Origin: Allium sativum
Taxonomy: Eukaryota; Streptophyta; Magnoliopsida; Asparagales; Amaryllidaceae
Direction: 5' to 3'
Length of the DNA: 64,000 nt
Assembly: GCA_030737875.1 (NCBI GenBank)
Contig: CM060910.1
Span: 246,172,427-246,236,426, forward strand
The stretch's first letter is position 1. Each line of letters begins with the position of its first letter. Positions 58,798-64,000 of this stretch are shown here, in pieces. The position numbers were made by a program, and so were the translations under genes. Under the pieces are notes generated by a model, which was not told where the DNA came from, did no database searches, and saw only the letters and a list, made by a program, of their open reading frames with translations.

Positions 58798-59415
58798 CTA
58801 TGCATTCGGGTACTTCCTGGGCCGTCCGACCTTCTTCTTCATTGGAACAGACCCTAATGTGGAAGCGTCAGGAACATGCCTCTTGCTAGCTGGACCCGCT
58901 AACTCAATGTCTCCCTTTGGAAAAGCAGCAACAAGATCGTCTCGGTTTCTCAGAGCGTGGATCAGTTTCACCTTTTCAGCTTCTAAAATTGCAATGCAGT
59001 CGTGGCTCTCCTGATAAAGTCTTTGAAGATCTCCGGCCAGAGAATGCCAGTCTTGAAGCTTTTTCGCAGTTTGATCTTTGAGTAGATCCATTTTTTTCTT
59101 GAATTGATGCAAAGTCTCTTCCATACGTCCAAGCAATCTGGATTTGGCAACCACGATGTCACTGGATGTAATTCGACAATCGGGGTGCGACACCTCTAAG
59201 TCGGAAGAAACCCCTTGTAAGTTCCAACCGGGAAGTCGCTTAGCAAGCTCGGCATTACAAGCCCTTAGTGCATAACGAGGCATGTTCACGATTGATCGTA
59301 TCTCTGGGTAAGTAGGGCCAGCAAATATGGGGGAATTCACTGAGGGTTGGCCAATTGTGTCTTCATCCAGATCAAAGAACTTTTTTATCCTGTATTCGTT
59401 GGAAGTTGGATCCAT
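58798..59415 (-). CDS. Antisense ORF of Tat-F: coiled-coil protein with C-terminal AT-hook
   Basis: An uninterrupted 205-codon frame on the strand opposite gag-pol, between integrase and 3' LTR. I start it at MDPTSNEY (59415): the frame is open 10 codons further (to 59445), but TTTTTCTGTGCAG directly before this Met looks like a 3' splice site, so an upstream exon or leader is likely. Residues 1-90 are unrecognised; 91-160 are heptad-like and highly charged (LLGRMEETLHQFKKKM, LEAEKVKLIHALRNRDDL); 193-202 KKKVGRPRKY is a canonical AT-hook with a basic nuclear-localisation-like run. Antisense ORFs at this position are known in Tat elements; their function is unsettled. Minor-groove DNA binding is inferred. 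It is clean while the adjacent pol has stops. Confidence 0.7.
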   Translation of the reverse strand: MDPTSNEYRIKKFFDLDEDTIGQPSVNSPIFAGPTYPEIRSIVNMPRYALRACNAELAKRLPGWNLQGVSSDLEVSHPDCRITSSDIVVAKSRLLGRMEETLHQFKKKMDLLKDQTAKKLQDWHSLAGDLQRLYQESHDCIAILEAEKVKLIHALRNRDDLVAAFPKGDIELAGPASKRHVPDASTLGSVPMKKKVGRPRKYPNA

Positions 59416-60560
59416 CCTGCACAGAAAAATGAAGTACTCAAGCACTTTTCTAAATATTAAAGTGAGAAAGGATGAGAAAGCAGTTGGGTGACCTCCAAAA
59501 TCAACCGATCAGTATCGGTTTCAGTCCAGACCGACCGGTGCCTTCGAGAAATCGCCTAGAGAAACAGAAATAACCAGCTGGTCAGTACCAATCGCGTGCC
59601 CAGAAATCACATGACTGACTGGCACCTAGGAACAAACCGGTCAGTACCATTAACTTCCCAGAAGGATTGAGCAAACTGGACGGTGATCAACACACACCGA
59701 CCGGTGCCCCCACTCCTTCAGGAATTTAACTAGGACCGGCCGGTATCTGTGGCCGACCAGCAAATGTGATCATCTTCCCATAAAGAAGATCGATCAATGA
59801 TTTTTCTGAAGGATTTGTTCACGATCAACATGAAATGGTACACAAGGTTATACGAGGGTATTAGATTCAAATGTGGCATTGCGAAGATCAGTTTAGTTAA
59901 GTAGCATCCAGAAACCGAACTCAATGTAACATGCAACTATAGCATAGGTGGTATCGGAGCAAAATATGCGCGATAAAATTTAAGGACTGCAATTCTCTAA
60001 CACAAAGTCATGCAACAGAAAATTTGGAATTTGCACAGCATATCTAACACGTTTCAGCCTAGGCATTTCGTCAAACACCATGGCGACATTGAACGAGGCT
60101 AGAGTTATGAAAACCAAATTTCGCAACAAGTTTCTTAAGGTTGCAACAACTGTGCTTAACCTAATTTCAAAACTACTCAGAGCTAAATCGGTTAAACCAA
60201 AAGTTCAGATTCGTCAAACCATCACTTTTACGCCAAATCAACTCACACCAGGTTCAAACGACATTGTTTTCAAGTAGGGAGCGTGAATACAGGAACATTT
60301 TAACTTAAACTGAAGCAAAATAAAGCAGAGTTAAAGAAGAACCTGGCGGTGGAGAAGTCAATTCGAAGCTCGAAGAAGGTTAAGGATTAGCGAGAAGCTT
60401 GAGGGAGAAAGAAAGCTCCACTTTTGAGTTTCTGTCAGGTCAAGATTTAGCTGCCAGTAATTTTCCTTAAAAAGAAAAATGTGGAAGGATGAGGAAATGA
60501 TCATTCGAAGGGATATAAATAGAGGAGCATTGGGAAGCCCAGTGGTCAAGAGAGATAAAA
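59416..60560 (-). promoter_or_regulatory. Putative promoter, leader and intron of the Tat-F antisense gene
   Basis: Read on the minus strand: TATTTATATCC (about 60530), then a pyrimidine-rich leader (CTTTCTTTCTCCCTCAAGC near 60400) and CCGCCAG/GTTCTT (donor at 60342), with the acceptor TGTGCAG at 59417, would make a leader exon and a 0.9 kb intron. ACCGACCGGT-type words recur at 59498-59745. On the plus strand the same TATAAATA could instead point toward the 3' LTR. Prediction only. Confidence 0.35.
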
Positions 60561-60762
60561 AGTCACATCGGTCAAATCTCAAATCAAGTCCATGAATCCC
60601 AAGGGGCATACACCGATCGGCTAGAAAACCAGCCGACACCTATCTCGCTCGTGCTCAGGTTAATAGACCAATCGGCCTATCAGGATCCTTTGTTTCAGCT
60701 TGTTCTGCCCATTCACAGTGGTGACGATTGGGATATATCGATTCATAATAAAGGTTTTTGTG

Positions 60763-60814
60763 TCGAGGTCCTCAATTTTACAAGAATAAAAGATTGAGGA
60801 CCTCGAGGGGCAAA
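60763..60814 (+). promoter_or_regulatory. Tat-F hairpin and polypurine tract before the 3' LTR
   Basis: TCGAGGTCCTCAAT (60763-60776) and ATTGAGGACCTCGA (60793-60806) are perfect inverted repeats of 14 bp around a 16-base loop. The 3' arm overlaps the purine tract GAGGGGCAAA that abuts the LTR start at 60815. Tat-C has a hairpin at the same place with a different stem sequence. Confidence 0.75.
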
Positions 60815-61801
60815 TGTTATCCACCAAATATTGGGGAACGAACCCGATCGGTATAGTCAGAAGAATGGACCGAACGGCCAGGAAAATACAGCATGGCTTG
60901 ATCCAAGAAAGCAACGCCGATCGGTATGATGACAGCGACACCGGTCGGTCCGAACCCAAACACACTGGTCAGATAGTCACAACTTCGGAGTAGAGTAGTT
61001 CTGTACACGAAGAAAGGAAAACTCCCCTACCGGGCGGCTGAGATCTGTGAGTCCTGACCGGCCCCTTTAGAGATATCATGTTTGCCCAAGTGAGACAACA
61101 CCGACCGGCCAAAGGATGAGCAACCGACCGGCCATGTTATGGAATCCTTGCCAAGTCACCCGTGTGAAGCAAAAGAGGAGTCGTACCGATCGGCTGGACC
61201 CAATCCAGACCGATCGGTCCTTCCGACAGCTGTTTACAGGTTGGTTTCTGGACAACTGTTGCCTGGCTGGCTGGTGGCAATTTCGTAAATAAGGGTCGAC
61301 CGACCGGTGACACTGAATATGATATCACCTCATTTCTCCACACCTATAAATAGAGGTCCAACCCCACTTTAAGGGAGGACGAATCTTATGATCCCGAAGG
61401 GCTGCTAAATTCCATTCTTTACATCTAGTTAGAGATTTCATCATCTCCAATCACCATAAAGTGAAGATCTAATTCCTAATCCATCAAAGTTTACATGGAA
61501 ATATCCATTCAATCCACCATCATCCGCCACGATTGAAGTCCTTCACCATTCTTCCTTAGTCAAATTCTAGGAAAGTGTAGCGATGAATGTAATGAGAGGA
61601 TGTGTTTGCCTTGTAACTTTATGTGCAATAATGGAATCACAATTCAAAGGGGACGTAGATCACACTTGATCGAACCACTATAAAAATATTATGCCTCTTT
61701 ACTTGCTTTATCTTGTTGATTGGCTCCACATTTCATATTACCAAGCTTTTTGAGAAGTACCCCGAGTACACTTGGTGTTTGTGCCATTTTTGATGCAAAC
61801 A
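60815..61801 (+). repeat. Tat-F 3' LTR
   Basis: 987 bases, colinear with the 5' LTR, with TATA at 61345-61352. Substitutions against the 5' copy are mostly transitions. The palindromic CCGATCGGT words are conserved (near 60846, 60927, 60950 and 61197). Confidence 0.9.
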
Positions 61802-63697
61802 CCTGTGGTACCGGACTAGGTGCTGTATTGATGCAAGGAGGTAGGGTTGTAGCTTATGCTGGTCGGCAACTGAAACCGCATGAGAAAAGATATCCTACCC
61901 ATGATTTGGAATTGGCAGCGATCGTGTTTGCGTTGAAGATGTGGAGACATTATCTCGTGGGAGAAAGTTTCAATTGTTTACCGATCATAAGTCTTTAAAA
62001 TAGCTTTTCTCCCAAAAGGATTTAAATCTTCATCAACGGAGATGGCTAGAGATCTTGGCTTCATATGATTTTGATATCGCATACACACCTGGGAAGGGCA
62101 ATGCGGTAGCTGATGCCTTGAGTAGGAGACATGCCAATTTAAGGGCTATGTTTCTTGAATGGAAGCAACTGGAATATATTGTAGGATACGATTTTAGACC
62201 AAAGTGCGAATTGGATCCAGAGATGTTAGCAAGTTTGACGATCAGACCCACTTTGACTGAGCGGATTGGTTCTAGTCAAAGGGACGATCCTAATCTATTA
62301 GAAATTACCTCCAAGTTAGAAATGGGAATCGACGAGGAGATAAACAAGTATGGGCTTGATCTAAATGGATGGTTTAGAAAGAATGGGAGACTAGTTGTGC
62401 CCAATGTCAATGGATTGAGAGATGAAGTGCTTAGAGAATGTCATCACTCCAAACTAACTATACATCCCGGTGGCAACAAAATGTATCAAGACATGAAGCA
62501 GACCTACTACTGGGAAGGAATGAAAAGAGACGTTGGGAAGTTTATATCCAAATGCATGAATTGCCAGCTAATTAAAGCTGAGCAAAAGAAGCCTAGTTAT
62601 TTGTTGCAACCATTAGAAATTCCCGAATGGAAATGAGAACATGTCTCAATGGATTTCATTGATGGTTTACCAAGGACTAGATCAGGCCATGATAGTATTT
62701 GGGTGGTTATAGATAGATTGACCAAGAGCGCAAGGTTTACACCAGTCACGTCAAATAGAACGACAACTAAGCTAGCAAAACTATATATAAAGTGGATAGT
62801 GATATTTCATGGAGTGCCTAAAAGCATTGTGAGTGACCGAGATCCGTTGTTTACTAGTGGATTTTGGAAGAGCTTACAAGAGGCTTTAGGGTCTGAATTA
62901 CATCCCAGTACCGCGTACCATCCTCAAACCGATGGTCAGACAGAGAGGGTGAATCGTATATTGGAGGATCTCTTGAGAGCTTGTATATTGTATTTTGGTG
63001 GACCATGGGATGACCATTTGCATCTAGTTGAGTTCGCATATAATAATAGTTATTAATCCACTATTGGTATGGCTCCATTTGAAGCTTTGTATGGAAGACC
63101 GTGCAACTCACTATCATGTTGGTTGGAAACTAGTGAGAAATTTGTGCTTGGACCAGATGTACTAAGAGAAACTTCAGACAAGATCAAGATTATTCAACAG
63201 CGAATGAAGAACGCTCAAGACAGACAGAAGAGTTATGCTGATAAGAGACTAAGAGAATTGAAATTATCTGTTAGTGACTTGGTATTTGTCAAGATATCTC
63301 CGTTGAAGAATGTGATTCGATTTGGTAGGAAAGGTAAGTTATCACCAAGGTCTGTTGGTCCATTCCCAATTCTCGAACAAGTTGGGAATTTGGCATATAA
63401 AGTTGAGTTACCTGACAAGATGGCGGGGGTTCATAGCGTATTTCATGTTTACAAGTTGAGGAAGTTTGTGCACGACCCCGATATGACTATTTCACCGGAT
63501 CAGTGGATGACATCGAAATAGGACCCAAGGAGGTTGGGTACCGCCAACCGATGCGTATTATTGAGTACAATACGAAGCAACTTCGAAGGAAGACGGTGAA
63601 ACTAGTCAAGGTTCAGTGGGGCGAGAATGAAAATGACTGTACTTGGGAAACAGAGGAGAGCATAAGGAAATCGTATCTAGAACTCTTTGCCTGGTAA
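61802..63697 (+). pseudogene. Element D pol, RNase H, integrase and chromodomain
   Basis: Continues D after Tat-F. RNase [41 protein letters not shown], then a frameshift near 61970 and SYDFDIAYTPGKGNAVADAL. Integrase: zinc domain HHSKLTIHPGGNKMYQDMKQ ... CMNCQ; core Asp in MDFIDGLP, Asp in SIVSDRDPLF and Glu in GQTERVNRILEDLL, with stops at 62634 and 63054. A GPFPILEQVGNLAYKVELP block and HSVFHVYKLRKF follow. After a frameshift near 63510 comes a chromodomain-like C-terminus (PMRIIEYNTKQLRRKTVKLV, VQWGENENDCTWETEESIRK), ending 63695. The chromodomain defines chromoviruses and targets integration to marked chromatin. Confidence 0.9.
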
Positions 63698-63857
63698 GAT
63701 TTTAATTACAATTTAGCTATTCCGCTTGCTAGGATAGAATTGTTGTATTATTATGTGTGACTGATTATTTGTAAATGGCTGATAGACATGCGGGACCCTT
63801 TGTATGTTTTGGTTAAGGAATTCCGGGGACGAAATTTCTTTTGGGGGGGGGGGGGAG
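63698..63857 (+). promoter_or_regulatory. Element D 3' leader-out and polypurine tract
   Basis: A short untranslated stretch ending GGGGACGAAATTTCTTTT, followed by 13 G (63843-63855) and AG directly before the LTR. The G-run replaces the more usual mixed A/G tract and may have expanded. Confidence 0.7.
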
Positions 63858-64000
63858 TGTAACGACCCGCATTCTACGTATCAGAGGATTGTAGAATAAT
63901 TATTTCATTTTTCATATGGGGTCATATGGTCATGTAACTTTGGGGAACGACAATTGGAGTCACTTCCCATGTTCACGATTTTTACCGGTTTTTAAATGAT
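63858..64000 (+). repeat. Element D 3' LTR, first 143 bases
   Basis: TGTAACGACCCGCATTCTAC onward aligns base for base with 34570-34712, with 12 differences. The rest lies beyond the window. Confidence 0.9.

Larger units (their letters stand above)
50282..61801 (+). mobile_element. Tat-F: Tat-lineage Gypsy retrotransposon nested in D pol, with antisense gene
   Basis: 5' LTR 50282-51272 and 3' LTR 60815-61801, TGTTATCC...GCAAACA. The target duplication CCTAT (50277-50281) / CCTGT (61802-61806) differs by one transition. PBS at 51275, gag, protease, RT, RNase H, a second (archaeal-type) RNase H and integrase in Tat order. Then come a 1.7 kb non-coding region, an antisense ORF (58798-59415), a hairpin and a PPT. 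The extra RNase H and the antisense gene between integrase and 3' LTR are Tat-lineage traits. LTRs differ at about 15 of the first 250 bases by my count. Confidence 0.9.
34570..64000 (+). mobile_element. Element D: Tekay/Del-like chromovirus, interrupted by E and F, 3' end outside window
   Basis: 5' LTR 34570-37108, PBS 37111-37122, gag-pol in order gag, zinc knuckles, protease, RT, RNase H, integrase, chromodomain, PPT 63843-63857, and the first 143 bases of the 3' LTR. The two LTR starts align with 12 differences in 143 bases by my count. Element E sits in gag (TSD GAAGT) and Tat-F at the start of RNase H (TSD CCTAT/CCTGT). Removing both, LTR start to LTR start is about 7.3 kb, so the intact element would have been near 9.8 kb, a normal size for this lineage. 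Multiple stops and frameshifts make it inactive. Confidence 0.88.

Noticed and set aside
60080..60277. Plus-strand 65-codon frame upstream of the Tat-F 3' LTR
   Set aside because: Lies in the putative intron or leader of the antisense gene; no domain and short.

Overview
This window looks like heterochromatic, transposon-packed nuclear DNA of a flowering plant. It is AT-rich and non-coding between elements, has intron-containing transposase genes, 2.4-6.2 kb LTRs, and Ty3/Gypsy elements of the chromovirus (Tekay/Del-like) and Tat lineages. The species cannot be read from the sequence. I see no intact host gene, no rRNA or complete tRNA gene and no CRISPR array. Almost every coding frame is a decayed transposon gene. 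The one notably clean long frame outside gag/pol is an antisense ORF at 58798-59415.

Layout. (1) 1-8474: a CACTA (En/Spm) element, CACTA-A, with its 5' end outside the window. It carries a tnp2 relic and a multi-exon second gene ending in an Ulp1-like domain. (2) 8475-12121 plus 18365-18551: an older CACTA, CACTA-B, whose tnp2 starts mid-domain right where A ends, so A probably sits inside B. (3) 12122-18364: a 6.2 kb solo LTR with a perfect 5-bp target duplication (CCCGA), splitting B's 3' subterminal repeats; it is full of minisatellites. (4) 18655-19690: a foldback-like repeat split by a 715-bp hAT-type element. (5) 20683-30705: remnants of a TIR element hosting a 556-bp hAT-like MITE and an 8.3 kb gag-only Tat retrotransposon, Tat-C. 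(6) 30706-34569: fragments of an unrecognised gene and a tRNA-derived SINE-like sequence. (7) 34570-64000: a Tekay/Del-like chromovirus, element D, broken twice. A 10.5 kb deleted Gypsy element, E, sits in its gag (37555-48031), and an 11.5 kb Tat element, F, sits at the start of its RNase H (50282-61801). D's integrase, chromodomain and the start of its 3' LTR follow.

How it fits together. Target duplications, PBS, PPT and TG...CA ends give an unambiguous nesting order: D is older than E and F; CACTA-B is older than CACTA-A and the solo LTR; the TIR element is older than its hAT MITE and Tat-C. None of the elements looks autonomous now. D, F and CACTA-A keep most domain signatures but carry frameshifts and stops, many where CGA is expected, as CpG deamination in methylated DNA would produce.

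Most interesting: Tat-F's antisense gene for a coiled-coil/AT-hook protein; the clustering of an ACCGRYCGGT-like palindrome in F's LTRs and around that gene but hardly in gag-pol; the parallel packing of a different CG-centred motif in Tat-C's LTR; a hairpin abutting the PPT whose sequence but not position differs between Tat-C and Tat-F; and poly-G/poly-C runs present in one LTR of a pair but not its sister.
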